NCBI GenBank assembly: GCA_016712465.1
Contig: JADJQZ010000001.1
Coordinates: forward strand, 3,038,001 to 3,102,000
From: Candidatus Obscuribacter sp.
GTDB taxonomy: Bacteria > Cyanobacteriota > Vampirovibrionia > Obscuribacterales > Obscuribacteraceae
Direction: 5' to 3'
Length of the DNA: 64,000 bases
The notes below the pieces were generated by a model that did not search any database, had not been told where the DNA came from, and saw nothing but the letters and a program-made list of their open reading frames with translations. The position numbers were made by a program, and so were the translations under genes. Position 1 is the stretch's first letter; every line of letters starts with the position of its first letter. This document shows, one piece after another, positions 16,676 through 25,739 of this stretch.

Positions 16676-19297
16676 TCAGTTTTGAGAAGCTGCGCTGGCC
16701 TCTTCTATCTCTTCCACTATCACCAGAGGATCCTTGCCTAATTCCTCTTCCACCCAGTCCTTGACCAGGTAGAGCATGTTGTCCTCCAGCATAAACATCA
16801 TGGGCACGATGCGCGCACCGTTGAAGAGCCGTGTCAGTCGGCGCGCCTCTTTGACGGAGAAATCGATAGCATCGGAAATCTCACGACTACTGGCATGCTT
16901 ATCGAAGAATCGCTTTGCCTCTGCCTCGGTCCAGCCGTGGTGTGTGGTGAGAGCACCCACGAAATCCTCACGCTTGGTATGAGGGTCGGACATGATGCAA
17001 TGGTTGTGGGCGATGAGAGCCATATATTTGATGCCGGCCGAAAGGGCCAGGGCCAGCGAAAACTCTGAGCCGGCCATATTGGCGCCGGTGCGCCGGATCA
17101 CGTAGGCGCAATTCTGAGGCAGGGTGAGAGACTTGCGATAATCGATGCACATACCGATGATCAGTTCAGGACTATCGGAAAGAGAACTTTCGACCTGACC
17201 CAAGTTCTGACACTTAAGAAGAGTGGCTATGGGAGTATCTTTCAAAGCATCAGGAATGTCTTCCTCGGCTTTCACAGGTAAGAGTCTGGTAATATCGCGC
17301 TTGATAGCTTCAAATTGTCCGGTGCGCATTTTCTGCGACCGATCCATACGATTCTTCAAAATCTTTGCCAGACGGCTGTTATCCATGAGCAGGGCAGAGC
17401 GCAAGCGGCAATCCTTCGGACCGTCATCCTTGACGCTCTTGTTGCCCTTCAAGCCTACCGAGCAGCCTTCGCAGACCGTAGTGAGAAGTTTCTCGTTCAC
17501 ATCCAGAAGCGCTTCTTTGTAGTCGTAAAAATAATTCTCAGCGCCCAGAACATTCAAGGCCCCGCTGTTGCGCAAGAGTTCCAGGGGTTGACCCGGTAGC
17601 TCGGCAATCACCAGTCGCACGCCCTTACGCCTCAACTGAGCATGAATGGAAAGCATAGTCTCCACCCCGGTCATGTCCATAATGGTCACGGCCCGCATAT
17701 GTAAAATTAGCGCGCGCAGGTCCTGGGTAATCAAAATCGTCTCAGTAAATCGCTGCACCGCCCCGAAGAACAGCGGTCCATCCACAAGGTAGGTTCGGAC
17801 AAACTTACAACTGGGGATAAGTTGACCGGCCGAAAGGCGCTCATCCATGTCATCGCCCTCGGTGACCATCTTCACCGAACTCATCTGCCTGACAAAGAGC
17901 ACACAGGTCAAGAGCAAACCAGCCACCACACCCGCCGTCAGGTCCACCGCCACCGCCGCCAGGGTAGTGATAACCACAACCCAGCCTTCCGTTTTCGAGC
18001 CCCGCCAGATTTCCCTGATTTCATCCCATTCAATTAATCGGAAACCGGTGAGGACGAGGATGCCGGCCAGGGCTGATAAAGGAATCTGCTCAGCCAGCCG
18101 GGTCAGCGTCAGAGCCATCAGCAAAAGCACCAGGGAATGCACTATGGCCGAAAGCCGGGTTTTAGCACCGGCACTGATGTTTACTGCTGTTCTGGCAATA
18201 ACCCCGGTAACCGGAATGCCGCCGAAAAAAGGCATGATGATATTGGCCAGCCCCTGACCGAAAAGTTCCTGATCAGCCCTGTGACGGGAGGACATGGTCA
18301 TGCCATCGGCCACTGAGGCACTGAGCAAAGACTCGATACTGCCGAGCATGAAGATGGTCATGGAGTAAAGCAAAAGTGACTGAAACTCACCCGGTCCGAC
18401 ATTGAGAGGAAAAACCGGCAACCCCGGCAGCAGATCAATGGGCGGGATGGGTGCGACATTAATGATGCGGGGCACATCGAAATGAAAGGCATAGGCGGCC
18501 AGGGAGGCTACGACAATAGCCACCAGCTGCCCCGGTACGACCTTAGTAAGCCTGGGCACCAGCACAGCCAGAACAATTACGAGAATACCAATGGCCATGG
18601 CTTGATAATTGGCCTGACCATGCAGCACCACTTTCTCAAAGAGTATGGAAACGTCTTTTATGAATTCCGGAATGAACGGCGCCGCCCCCAGAACATGGGC
18701 GCCTTCGGCCCTGTTGGAAAGCACCTTGCCCGGCAAGCCGAAAAAGTCTCCCAGGGAGTTGAACATAACCAGAATACCGATGGCATTGGCGAAGCCTACA
18801 ATGACCGGCATGGGAATGTAGCTGATTAATCGTCCCAAACGCAAAAGTCCGGCAATAATCTGCAGAAGACCGGCAATCAGTCCCACAAACCAGATGCCGC
18901 TCAAGCCATAGGTATGGGCAATTTCAATCAAGACCACAGCCATTGCTGCGGCAGGGCCGGTGATGGCATAACGTTGCCCGCCGAACAGGGCCACTACGAA
19001 ACCAGCCACGATGCCTGTTGTGATACCAATAGAAGGATCAACGCCGGCAGCCACTGCTAGAGCGAGGTTCAGAGGCAGCGCCACCATAGCCACCGTGATA
19101 CCGGCCATGATATCGCGAGGCATTGTGGAAGGCGAGAACATCGACTTCCACTCCTTGAGCAGATACCGGAAGTCCACGGCTTTCTCGATTTTTGCACCGG
19201 CGCTATTCACGGAAGACTGAACCTCTGGAGTATTTGCGGTAGAGAAGATGCACTTGTGACAGTACCAGTAGAATCGTCTTCCTTTCGAAGATTCCAC
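16676..19297 (-). CDS. SulP-family anion transporter fused to STAS and beta-carbonic anhydrase domains
   Basis: 873 residues. About ten transmembrane helices of the SulP type (first helix DIMAGITVAMVALPLNLALA; later TAVNISAGAKTRLSAIVHS) are followed by a STAS domain (about residues 480-590, with VTIMDMTGVETMLSIH). The last ~190 residues are a beta-carbonic anhydrase: CIDYR has the Cys717-Asp719-Arg721 triad and HNHC has His764 and Cys767, so all zinc ligands and the Asp-Arg dyad are kept. SulP proteins carry sulfate or bicarbonate; fusion to an active carbonic anhydrase favours bicarbonate or CO2 handling. The GTG at 19297 is the longest start; the GTG at codon 30 is an alternative. Confidence 0.92.
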   Translation of the reverse strand: MESSKGRRFYWYCHKCIFSTANTPEVQSSVNSAGAKIEKAVDFRYLLKEWKSMFSPSTMPRDIMAGITVAMVALPLNLALAVAAGVDPSIGITTGIVAGFVVALFGGQRYAITGPAAAMAVVLIEIAHTYGLSGIWFVGLIAGLLQIIAGLLRLGRLISYIPMPVIVGFANAIGILVMFNSLGDFFGLPGKVLSNRAEGAHVLGAAPFIPEFIKDVSILFEKVVLHGQANYQAMAIGILVIVLAVLVPRLTKVVPGQLVAIVVASLAAYAFHFDVPRIINVAPIPPIDLLPGLPVFPLNVGPGEFQSLLLYSMTIFMLGSIESLLSASVADGMTMSSRHRADQELFGQGLANIIMPFFGGIPVTGVIARTAVNISAGAKTRLSAIVHSLVLLLMALTLTRLAEQIPLSALAGILVLTGFRLIEWDEIREIWRGSKTEGWVVVITTLAAVAVDLTAGVVAGLLLTCVLFVRQMSSVKMVTEGDDMDERLSAGQLIPSCKFVRTYLVDGPLFFGAVQRFTETILITQDLRALILHMRAVTIMDMTGVETMLSIHAQLRRKGVRLVIAELPGQPLELLRNSGALNVLGAENYFYDYKEALLDVNEKLLTTVCEGCSVGLKGNKSVKDDGPKDCRLRSALLMDNSRLAKILKNRMDRSQKMRTGQFEAIKRDITRLLPVKAEEDIPDALKDTPIATLLKCQNLGQVESSLSDSPELIIGMCIDYRKSLTLPQNCAYVIRRTGANMAGSEFSLALALSAGIKYMALIAHNHCIMSDPHTKREDFVGALTTHHGWTEAEAKRFFDKHASSREISDAIDFSVKEARRLTRLFNGARIVPMMFMLEDNMLYLVKDWVEEELGKDPLVIVEEIEEASAASQN

Positions 19298-19400
19298 CAG
19301 TCCATCAGTTCACACGTCTACTGGTTCACCCGTTTACTCGTTCTCTTGTCGTCTCGTCGTATTGTCGACAAGATATATAATCGACAAGGCGATCGTCTGA
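19290..19400. repeat. intergenic degenerate repeat, copy 1
   Basis: A C/T-rich stretch made of short imperfect units such as CCAGTC, ACTCGTT, TGGTTCACC and TCGTATTGTCGAC. It shares the exact 14-mer GTCGTATTGTCGAC (19356-19369) and the 11-mer ACTGGTTCACC (19320-19330) with the intergenic region at 21300-21420. It sits at the 5' side of the SulP gene and overlaps its first codons if the longest start is used. Confidence 0.6.
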
Positions 19401-19506
19401 ACCAGACTTCAGACCCTTATGGAACTGCTTCAGTCAACTCTAACGGTTGTTGTATCCTTTCAGGGGTAAAACATTTTTGACCTCCATAAATACCAATTCA
19501 AAAGAA

Positions 19507-20097
19507 ATGCCAGAGTCCTCTTTGCAAGATCCCCTACTTATCCTTGGCCTTGCGCCTGACGCCTCCCTTTCGCAGATAGAGGAAGCGGCACGTAGTCTTA
19601 AGGAGCGTCTCGTTGGGCTCCAGGACCAACGCTCTCAAAAGGTCCTGGAAAGCATCGAGCGTGCCCTCACAGCCATCGAAGAGGGGCAGCCCGGCAGCGC
19701 CGCCACTCAGGAGCGCCTCAACAGTCGCCTGCGCCTCGGTCAACTCTGCCTGGCCTCAGGCATGATCTCCATCGAACAACTGGCTGAAGCAATGGAGTTG
19801 CAGAAGCAGTCCACCAACGCCGATGTACCCCTGGGAGAGATTCTGCAGGAAAGACAATTTATCTCCCAGGAAGAACTGGACGGTTTACTCATAGCCCAGG
19901 ACTTGATAGAGGGCGTGGAAGAGTGTACCGATCAAGAAGCTCTCAGACTTCTGGCCATGGATCTTCTGACGGAGGAGATGGTGGCCATAAGTCTTCTTGA
20001 AAAACGCTTTGCCTCCAGTTCTCTCGCCGAGGTGTTAGCCAGACGAGGATGGTTGTCACAAGAACTTTTCGAAGCCATTTTCAAACCCAGCCTTTAA
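19507..20097 (+). CDS. MshEN/GspE-N-like domain protein
   Basis: 196 residues from the ATG at 19507; the frame extends to a TTG at 19447 but the extra residues look non-coding. An N-terminal stretch LLILGLAPDASLSQIEEAAR resembles the start of a J-domain or a related helical pair. The second half repeats the pattern L-G-x-L-x(3)-G-x-I-S-x-E-x-L: RLGQLCLASGMISIEQLAEAM, then PLGEILQERQFISQEELDGLL. This is the module found at the N-terminus of type II secretion and type IV pilus ATPases, where it binds nucleotides such as c-di-GMP. No ATPase domain is present. See also the gene at 49408-50706. Confidence 0.7.
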   Translation: MPESSLQDPLLILGLAPDASLSQIEEAARSLKERLVGLQDQRSQKVLESIERALTAIEEGQPGSAATQERLNSRLRLGQLCLASGMISIEQLAEAMELQKQSTNADVPLGEILQERQFISQEELDGLLIAQDLIEGVEECTDQEALRLLAMDLLTEEMVAISLLEKRFASSSLAEVLARRGWLSQELFEAIFKPSL

Positions 20098-20273
20098 GCC
20101 CCTCATTTTTTTCCTTTTGACGGACAACCAATCCCGAAAGCAAAAATGCCCTTCCGCCAGCCTAAAATTCCGATCCCAAAAACCCTTACACAGCAAGCCT
20201 TTGCGACCTCGGCAGCAGTCGATGAAACATAATATACATTATCGGAACCAAGCCGCTCCGGAAAGAACCTGTT

Positions 20274-21290
20274 TTGCACAGTCACGACCCTACCTATTTC
20301 CTATCCAGTAAACGCATCGGCTTTCGCCTCTGGCAAAAGGAGGACTTACCTCTGGCCCTGGCTCTCTGGGGCGACAGGCAAGTAACAAGACTCTTCTATA
20401 AAGAGCCGCTCAGCCAGGAACAGGTAAGCGAGCGCCTGCACTTGGAAATTGCCGGCGCTGCAACGCACCACATACAGTACTGGCCGATCTTCCGCCGGGA
20501 AGATGGTGCCCATTTAGGCTGCGCCGGACTGAGGTCGGCTAGCGCCTCCAGGCTGGAATTCGGCGTGCACCTCAGACCACAGTTCTGGGGGCAAGGTTAT
20601 GCCACCGAAGCCGGCGCTGCCGTAATTAGGTACGCCTTTCAGAACAACCTCTGCGACAGTCTCTTCGCTGGTCACCATCCTGACAACAGAGCCTCCCGTA
20701 ACACCCTATTGAAACTGGGCTTTCTCGGTAGCACGGCTACCTACTACCAGCCCACCGGCTTACTTCACCCCTCCTACCTCCTGTACAAAAGCAAGCCGCC
20801 TTTCACAGTGAGAGCGGCCCGGAAGGAAGACGGCAAGGCTCTGGCCATAGTTCATTGCCACTCCATCGAAGCCACCTTCAGGACTTCCCTGCCTCAGTAT
20901 GTAGAGGCCCGTTCCCTCGAACACTGCGAACGTTCCTGGCAAGAGCGCCTGGACGTCAATACCGCAGACACAGTGGTGCTCTGTGCCGGCGAGCAGATAG
21001 TAGGTTTCGCCGGCGTGGGTGCCTGCCCGGATTCCCCACCGGAAAGCCGGACGGGCTTGCTGGAGCGAATTTATATTCATCCTTCAGCCTGGGGCCGGGG
21101 TCAGGGGCGGATTCTCCTAGACTGGTGCCAGAACAGGCTGCGCGCTCAGGGCTACACAAACCTTAGGCTCTGGGTCTTCGAGGTCAACACCAGGGCCCGG
21201 GACTTTTACAGCCAACAGGGTTTCCGCCTGGAGCCGGAACGAAAGGCAGACTTCCAGAGCCCCATTCTGAGTTACAGTAAGTGTCTTTAA
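20274..21290 (+). CDS. tandem double GNAT N-acetyltransferase
   Basis: 338 residues with two GNAT domains. The first (about residues 12-165) is of the RimJ/RimL type: GFRLWQKEDLPLALALWGD, acetyl-CoA loop PQFWGQGYATEAG, and NRASRNTLLKLGF. The second (about 175-335) has FTVRAARKEDGKALAIVH, loop PSAWGRGQGRILLDW, and NTRARDFYSQQGFRLE. Both acetyl-CoA binding loops (Q/RxxGxG/A) appear intact. The start codon is TTG at 20274 with GGAAAG upstream. Substrate unknown; domain 1 suggests an alpha-amino or ribosomal-protein-type acceptor. Confidence 0.88.
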   Translation: MHSHDPTYFLSSKRIGFRLWQKEDLPLALALWGDRQVTRLFYKEPLSQEQVSERLHLEIAGAATHHIQYWPIFRREDGAHLGCAGLRSASASRLEFGVHLRPQFWGQGYATEAGAAVIRYAFQNNLCDSLFAGHHPDNRASRNTLLKLGFLGSTATYYQPTGLLHPSYLLYKSKPPFTVRAARKEDGKALAIVHCHSIEATFRTSLPQYVEARSLEHCERSWQERLDVNTADTVVLCAGEQIVGFAGVGACPDSPPESRTGLLERIYIHPSAWGRGQGRILLDWCQNRLRAQGYTNLRLWVFEVNTRARDFYSQQGFRLEPERKADFQSPILSYSKCL

Positions 21291-21667
21291 ATCGGTCAGT
21301 CCGCTTGTTATCCAGTCGTATTGTCGACCAGTCCACTCGTACACTGGTTCACCAGTCCTCCTGTATTATCGTCGACCAGTCTTCTCGTCTTCTTGTGCAC
21401 TCGTACACCATACGTCTCTTTTACTGGACGACCAGAGGGCGCATTACTCTCAAACTGGTACTGGTGCATATACATGATTGCCGTTTGAAACGGCTCTCAG
21501 ACTGGCTCTTGCCTGGATGACCGGTATCGCCGTGTTAAGATAGGGCGTCAGTTTAGCTGCCCGCCGACCATATGAGCGCCCGGCCCACTGAAACTGTTTC
21601 TCAAACCAAAACTTCCGCCCCGGCGGAATGCCTCCACCGAGGAACACTGCGGAGAGTATTAGCGGTG
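21291..21667. repeat. intergenic region carrying degenerate repeat, copy 2
   Basis: No convincing gene. The first ~130 bp consist of short imperfect units (CCAGTC, GTCGACCAGTC, CACTCGTACAC, TTCTCGT) related to the region at 19290-19400; the exact shared words are GTCGTATTGTCGAC at 21315-21328 and ACTGGTTCACC at 21343-21353. The remaining ~240 bp show no clear signal beyond being the leader of the acyltransferase gene, whose frame is open back to an ATG at 21572. Confidence 0.6.
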
Positions 21668-23383
21668 ATGACTGAAAAACGCAGTGACAATCAGCGTATC
21701 GATCCGCTTACCAGCTTGCGTTTCATCGCCGCTACTCTCGTCATTGCCTACCACGGTAAGGGTCATTTCGTCTACTTCGATGAGATGCCTGAGCAGCTTG
21801 CTTACACGCAACCAGTCTGTTTTTTCTTCTTGCTTTCAGGTTTTATCCTCACCTATGTGTACCGCCACATGGACAACTTTGTCCAAATAAAAGACTGCTG
21901 GATAAAGCGTTTTGCCCGGATCTGGCCCCTGCACATCACCATCTTCTTGATGCGCTTCTTCATGTTCCCCAAGTACCTGCTAACCTTCCCGGGCACGGCC
22001 AATAAGACCCTGGTGCTGCTTGCCAATATCTCCATGTTACATGGCTGGGTGCCGCTCTTTCAATTCTTCTTCTCTTACAATGCGCCTTCCTGGTCAATCT
22101 CCACCGAATTCTTTTTCTACCTGGCCTTCCCCTTCATACTGCCGAGACTGATCAAGCATCCCTTCCTGACCTTGCTCGGTGCCTTTGCCATAAATGCGGC
22201 GGCTATCTATTTTTGTAATCTGTACCAGTTTCCTGAAATCAATGAAGCCGGCATTGAATTGCGCGGTCTGCTTTATATCATTCCGCCCCCGAGACTCTTC
22301 GAATTCGTTCTGGGCATGGCCCTGGCCCGTCTATATTTAGGGCCGCTCCAGAAGCTCAATCTAAGCAAGCCCATGGCTACCCTGCTTGAGCTAGTCGCCG
22401 TCGCCCTTACCGCTTATCTGATGTGGAACACCAGAGCCATCGCCGCTCAGGCCGCTTCTCTGAGCTGGATCGGACCGGCCGGCGGCTATTGGTTTATCAA
22501 TACCGGCGTGCCTCTACTCGGCTTTTGCCTGACCATCCTGATCATGGGCTTGAATCGCGGCTGGCTCTCAAGCCTGCTCTCCCTGCCGCTTCTAGTCTTC
22601 CTGGGTGAAATCAGCTATTCGGTCTACCTTCTGCATCATCCCCTACTCTGCTATCACGGACTCTATTTCTCGCAATACCGCTCCCAGGAAGCCTTCTATC
22701 TATTTCTTGCCATCTTGATCTTGATGAGTCATTTGATGTTTCAGTTTGTGGAAGCACCCATGCGGCGCTCTATCATCAGTGGTGCCACCAAGTTACTTAA
22801 CAAGTCCCTCGTCCGTCCGGAGAAGCCGAAAGCGGAACGCAAGTGGAGCCGACAGAACAGCCTCTATTTAGGAGAAGCCGTGCTTTTGGCTGTTTTGCTC
22901 TACATAGCGCATCCGGGGCTGACCACGCTTTCTGCAGCCCAGGCCCAGGCAAGCGCCAATAACAATCTGGTGCTGAAGACCGCCTTCGACCAGGATCTAA
23001 CTTTGCTGAGCGCCGGCAAGGAGCGCAAGGGTGAAAGATTAAGCCTCATCTGGCAGGCGGAAAAACCTTTTAAAAGCAGCCAGTTCCTCAATATTCATTA
23101 TCTGGACAAGGACGGCAAGAATCTTTCCACCCAGGTAGTGCGCCTGACGCCGGGGGAGCAGAAAATTGCCGCCGGTACAATCTGGCAGGAGGAAATTGAC
23201 CTTCTACCTGCTTACCAGAGCCAGACGAAGAAACTGGGGCTGGTCATTTACGAAAGCGCCACAAACATCAAAACAGCTCGTCTTATAGCCGAAGGTCAAA
23301 TGGCCATGCAAGGACAGGGGGGCGAATTCAGCCCCAGCTACAAAATAGACGAGGACAACCATCGCCTTATATTTAACTGGTAA
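21668..23383 (+). CDS. acyltransferase 3 family membrane protein with soluble C-terminal domain
   Basis: I prefer the ATG at 21668 (571 residues) because a GGAGAG lies upstream and the protein then begins MTEKRSDNQRIDPLTSLRFI, the usual family start; an ATG at 21572 would add 32 residues. About ten transmembrane helices follow. Family motifs are LTSLRFIAATLVIAYHG (with the conserved His), FFLLSGFILTYVY, KRFARIWPLHI and WSISTEFFFYLAFP. These proteins transfer acyl groups to sugars of LPS, peptidoglycan or exopolysaccharide. After a last helix (about residue 400) comes a soluble ~140-residue strand-rich domain (LSLIWQAEKPFKSSQFLNIH) that is not part of the usual family. Confidence 0.9.
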   Translation: MTEKRSDNQRIDPLTSLRFIAATLVIAYHGKGHFVYFDEMPEQLAYTQPVCFFFLLSGFILTYVYRHMDNFVQIKDCWIKRFARIWPLHITIFLMRFFMFPKYLLTFPGTANKTLVLLANISMLHGWVPLFQFFFSYNAPSWSISTEFFFYLAFPFILPRLIKHPFLTLLGAFAINAAAIYFCNLYQFPEINEAGIELRGLLYIIPPPRLFEFVLGMALARLYLGPLQKLNLSKPMATLLELVAVALTAYLMWNTRAIAAQAASLSWIGPAGGYWFINTGVPLLGFCLTILIMGLNRGWLSSLLSLPLLVFLGEISYSVYLLHHPLLCYHGLYFSQYRSQEAFYLFLAILILMSHLMFQFVEAPMRRSIISGATKLLNKSLVRPEKPKAERKWSRQNSLYLGEAVLLAVLLYIAHPGLTTLSAAQAQASANNNLVLKTAFDQDLTLLSAGKERKGERLSLIWQAEKPFKSSQFLNIHYLDKDGKNLSTQVVRLTPGEQKIAAGTIWQEEIDLLPAYQSQTKKLGLVIYESATNIKTARLIAEGQMAMQGQGGEFSPSYKIDEDNHRLIFNW

Positions 23384-23441
23384 GAACACCCCAGTCGGAA
23401 GCAGGAAGGCTATACTCGAAATAGGTTATTCGAGGTCTACC

Positions 23442-23885
23442 ATGCGTGCCTTTGTCTTTGTTCTACTGCTAGCAGTCGGTTCGGCGCTCCTGCCCCTCAA
23501 TCAAGCGTCGGAAGCCAAGCCGGCCAAAGTAAAGAATGCCGCCGCAAAATCGGTCACGCCGCCCAAATCGTTCTATTCGGGCATGGCCGAATTTCAGGCG
23601 CAGCGTTATGGTCCGGCGGCTGCCTTTTTCGAGCAGGCAGACCTGAGCGGCTATTGCAATGACAAGACCCACTACTACATTGCCCTTTGCTACCACAACC
23701 TCAACCAAACCCAGAGAGCCATTGAGCACTATTCCTGGGTGGCTACTTACAGCAAAGATCCCACCCTCAAATACCAGGCCCAGTTGGGTTATGCGCAAGT
23801 GGCTAAATATGCCAGCCACCGCACCTATTCGGGCAACGGCAATAACTTTACCGCCTTTAGCGGCTCAGGCGGGCGAAGGGGTTGA
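23442..23885 (+). CDS. exported small TPR-like protein
   Basis: 147 residues with a Sec signal peptide (MRAFVFVLLLAVGSALLPLNQASEA). The mature part holds two TPR-like helical pairs (YSGMAEFQAQRYGPAAAFFE; THYYIALCYHNLNQTQRAIEHYSWV) and ends in a Gly/Ser-rich tail. It is preceded by GAGG close to the ATG. It is probably periplasmic or surface-exposed and likely binds another protein; partner unknown. It converges with the DUF2237 gene. Confidence 0.75.
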   Translation: MRAFVFVLLLAVGSALLPLNQASEAKPAKVKNAAAKSVTPPKSFYSGMAEFQAQRYGPAAAFFEQADLSGYCNDKTHYYIALCYHNLNQTQRAIEHYSWVATYSKDPTLKYQAQLGYAQVAKYASHRTYSGNGNNFTAFSGSGGRRG

Positions 23886-23937
23886 CGCTAAAGTAAAGCT
23901 AGAGCGTCAGGTTGGCGCTCAGGAAAACTAACCGTTG

Positions 23938-24315
23938 CTAAGACTTCTTTCCGTCCAGGGCATGGGTCTTCAAATCGCTGAGAGAAATAATTTCCAGAGC
24001 CGATTCGTCCGTGGCCTCCAGTACTACTTGCGGTGCAAAGCCGTCCTGCAAAGCTTCCTGCCAGCGGGCAGCGCAAACACACCAGCGATCGCCCGGCTTC
24101 AAACCGGGAAAACCGTAGGCCGGATTGGGAGTAGAGAGGTCATTGCCTCTGGACTTGGAATAGGATAGGAAAGACTCATCCATGACGGCGCAGACAACGT
24201 GGCGGCCAAGATCCTCGGGCGCCGAGGCACAATAGCCGTCACGGAAAAAGCCTGTCACGGGAGACTGGCAACAAGGCACCAGGTTCGAACCAAGAACATT
24301 TCTGACAATACTCAT
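23938..24315 (-). CDS. DUF2237 family protein
   Basis: 125 residues from the ATG at 24313-24315, which overlaps the stop of the upstream TPR gene (TGATG). It matches DUF2237 closely along its whole length: NVLGSNLVPC, SPVTGFFRDGYC, HVVCAVMDESFLSYSKSRGNDLS, YGFPGLKPGDRWCVCAARW and VVLEATDESALEI. The several conserved Cys and the Asn-Asp-Leu-Ser segment suggest a small enzyme or metal-binding fold. The family has no assigned function. Confidence 0.93.
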   Translation of the reverse strand: MSIVRNVLGSNLVPCCQSPVTGFFRDGYCASAPEDLGRHVVCAVMDESFLSYSKSRGNDLSTPNPAYGFPGLKPGDRWCVCAARWQEALQDGFAPQVVLEATDESALEIISLSDLKTHALDGKKS

Positions 24316-25625
24316 CAAGCTTCCCCATCAGCCTTGGCTTCCGGCTCTTCAGTCTTTGCAGGAGCAGCCGACTCTTCTTGCTTCTCCTCTTTCTTCTCTT
24401 CTTTCTTCTCTTCGGTGGCGGCGGCAGAAGAAGTCTCTGTAGAAGAAGCCTCTGTAGAAGGCTCTTTGGAAACAATTCCTTGCCCCACAAGCAAGGAGCG
24501 CAACGGGTCAAGGACCAGGAGAGGCATGCGGAACTGATGCACACTGCCGTCTCTGGTCAGGATTGAGACAGTGCCACCACCAACGGTGCTAAGGTAATTA
24601 ATGCTCTCGATCTGACCTCTCTGAATGCTGACATTTGTAGAACCAAACCAGGCTGAAAAAGCTTCCGGCACAAATACCAGGCGGTCGCTGGTCACCACAA
24701 AGCGACCGGGCTTGTCCTTATAGAAGGTGAGGAAAAAGGAACGCAGCACCGCTTCCCCTTCCTGAGGCTTGAACTTGGAGCCGGCAAAAATAACGGCAAA
24801 GATCCCGGCGAAAACCAGAAATACGGAGGCCCAGGCCGTAAGGAAGGTACCCAGGAAGTCATTCCATGATTCTTTCAACCTGAGGACATTGGCCGTATAC
24901 CCTTCCGACATGGAGCCGCCGATATCACCGTTTTCAGAAAGGAGAAGTCCCAACTTGGCATGAGCAAGAGCGGAACCTGGCACCATCTCGCAAGCCTTGC
25001 GGCAAGCTTCGATCTGCCCTTTCTTATCGCCCTGTTTTCCCAGGCACGATGACATTCCCAGATAGGCATTCACATATTTGGGATCAAGCTCGGCTGCTCT
25101 TTTGTAAGCAGCGTAGGCTCCCTTAAAATCCTTACTCATGCCCAGCACGGCACCCAGATTACACTGATTGCCTGCCGACTTAGGATCTAGCCGGCAGGCT
25201 GTCTCCAGCGCCTGCCTGGCCTCCGGCAACTTCTGGGCCTCAGCCAGAGAGCGGCCCAGAACCGAATATGCCGGCGCGAAGTCCGGATTTACGGCCAGGG
25301 ATTTCTGGGCATGGGCGATACTCAAGCTGAAATTGCCTTCCTGACCCAGTACAAGACCGAGCAAATAGTGGGCTTCCCAGTTAGACTTATCGCTGTCCAC
25401 GGCGGCAAGCAAATGCTTCTTTGCCAGTTCATATTCGCCCTGCATGTAAGCAGCTTTGGCTACCTTGAACTGCTGCATGCTGGTCTGGCTTTCTGCTGTG
25501 GGAGCAGCCAGGGCACCACAGGTAGTGTATAGAGAAAGCACAATTAGCGCATATATCACTTTAGCTTTCAAACAGGTAAGGGGTTTCCTGGTACTGCCAA
25601 TAGTGGCTATATTGTGCTTAGTCAT
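24315..25625 (-). CDS. membrane-anchored TPR protein with GRAM/PH-like C-terminal part
   Basis: 436 residues from the ATG at 25623-25625 (open frame to 25658). A hydrophobic N-terminal segment (KVIYALIVLSLYTTCGALAA) acts as signal or anchor. About six TPR units follow (FKVAKAAYMQGEYELAKKHL; AHYLLGLVLGQEGNFSLSIA; YVNAYLGMSSCLGKQGDKKG). A transmembrane helix lies at about residue 270 (AWASVFLVFAGIFAVIFAG). The next ~100 residues (VVTSDRLVFVPEAFSAWFG, SILTRDGSVHQF) resemble a PH/GRAM-type fold. The tail is low-complexity Glu/Lys/Ala/Ser. It may link an extracytoplasmic TPR region to a cytoplasmic membrane-binding domain. Confidence 0.8.
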   Translation of the reverse strand: MTKHNIATIGSTRKPLTCLKAKVIYALIVLSLYTTCGALAAPTAESQTSMQQFKVAKAAYMQGEYELAKKHLLAAVDSDKSNWEAHYLLGLVLGQEGNFSLSIAHAQKSLAVNPDFAPAYSVLGRSLAEAQKLPEARQALETACRLDPKSAGNQCNLGAVLGMSKDFKGAYAAYKRAAELDPKYVNAYLGMSSCLGKQGDKKGQIEACRKACEMVPGSALAHAKLGLLLSENGDIGGSMSEGYTANVLRLKESWNDFLGTFLTAWASVFLVFAGIFAVIFAGSKFKPQEGEAVLRSFFLTFYKDKPGRFVVTSDRLVFVPEAFSAWFGSTNVSIQRGQIESINYLSTVGGGTVSILTRDGSVHQFRMPLLVLDPLRSLLVGQGIVSKEPSTEASSTETSSAAATEEKKEEKKEEKQEESAAPAKTEEPEAKADGEA

Positions 25626-25676
25626 TAGGCTCTTTATAGATATAGGGTAATAGTTCAAGCTGGCAAACAGATAGCT

Positions 25677-25707
25677 ACGTATACTTTACTCACAGCAAAG
25701 TATACGT
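25677..25707 (-). terminator. perfect 11-bp inverted repeat, possible terminator
   Basis: ACGTATACTTT (25677-25687) and AAAGTATACGT (25697-25707) are perfectly complementary around a 9-nt loop. It lies 33 bp after the acyl-CoA ligase stop on the minus strand, before the next minus-strand gene. No long U-tract follows and the stem is A/T-rich, so it could instead be an operator or a stabilising hairpin. Confidence 0.5.
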
Positions 25708-25739
25708 AACTGTGCGGTCTATAGCAACTATCAGAGCTG

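Noticed and set aside
23888..23916. Inverted repeat TGACGCT/AGCGTCA between convergent genes as a terminator
   Set aside because: The stem is only 7 bp with a long loop and no U-tract; too weak to call.
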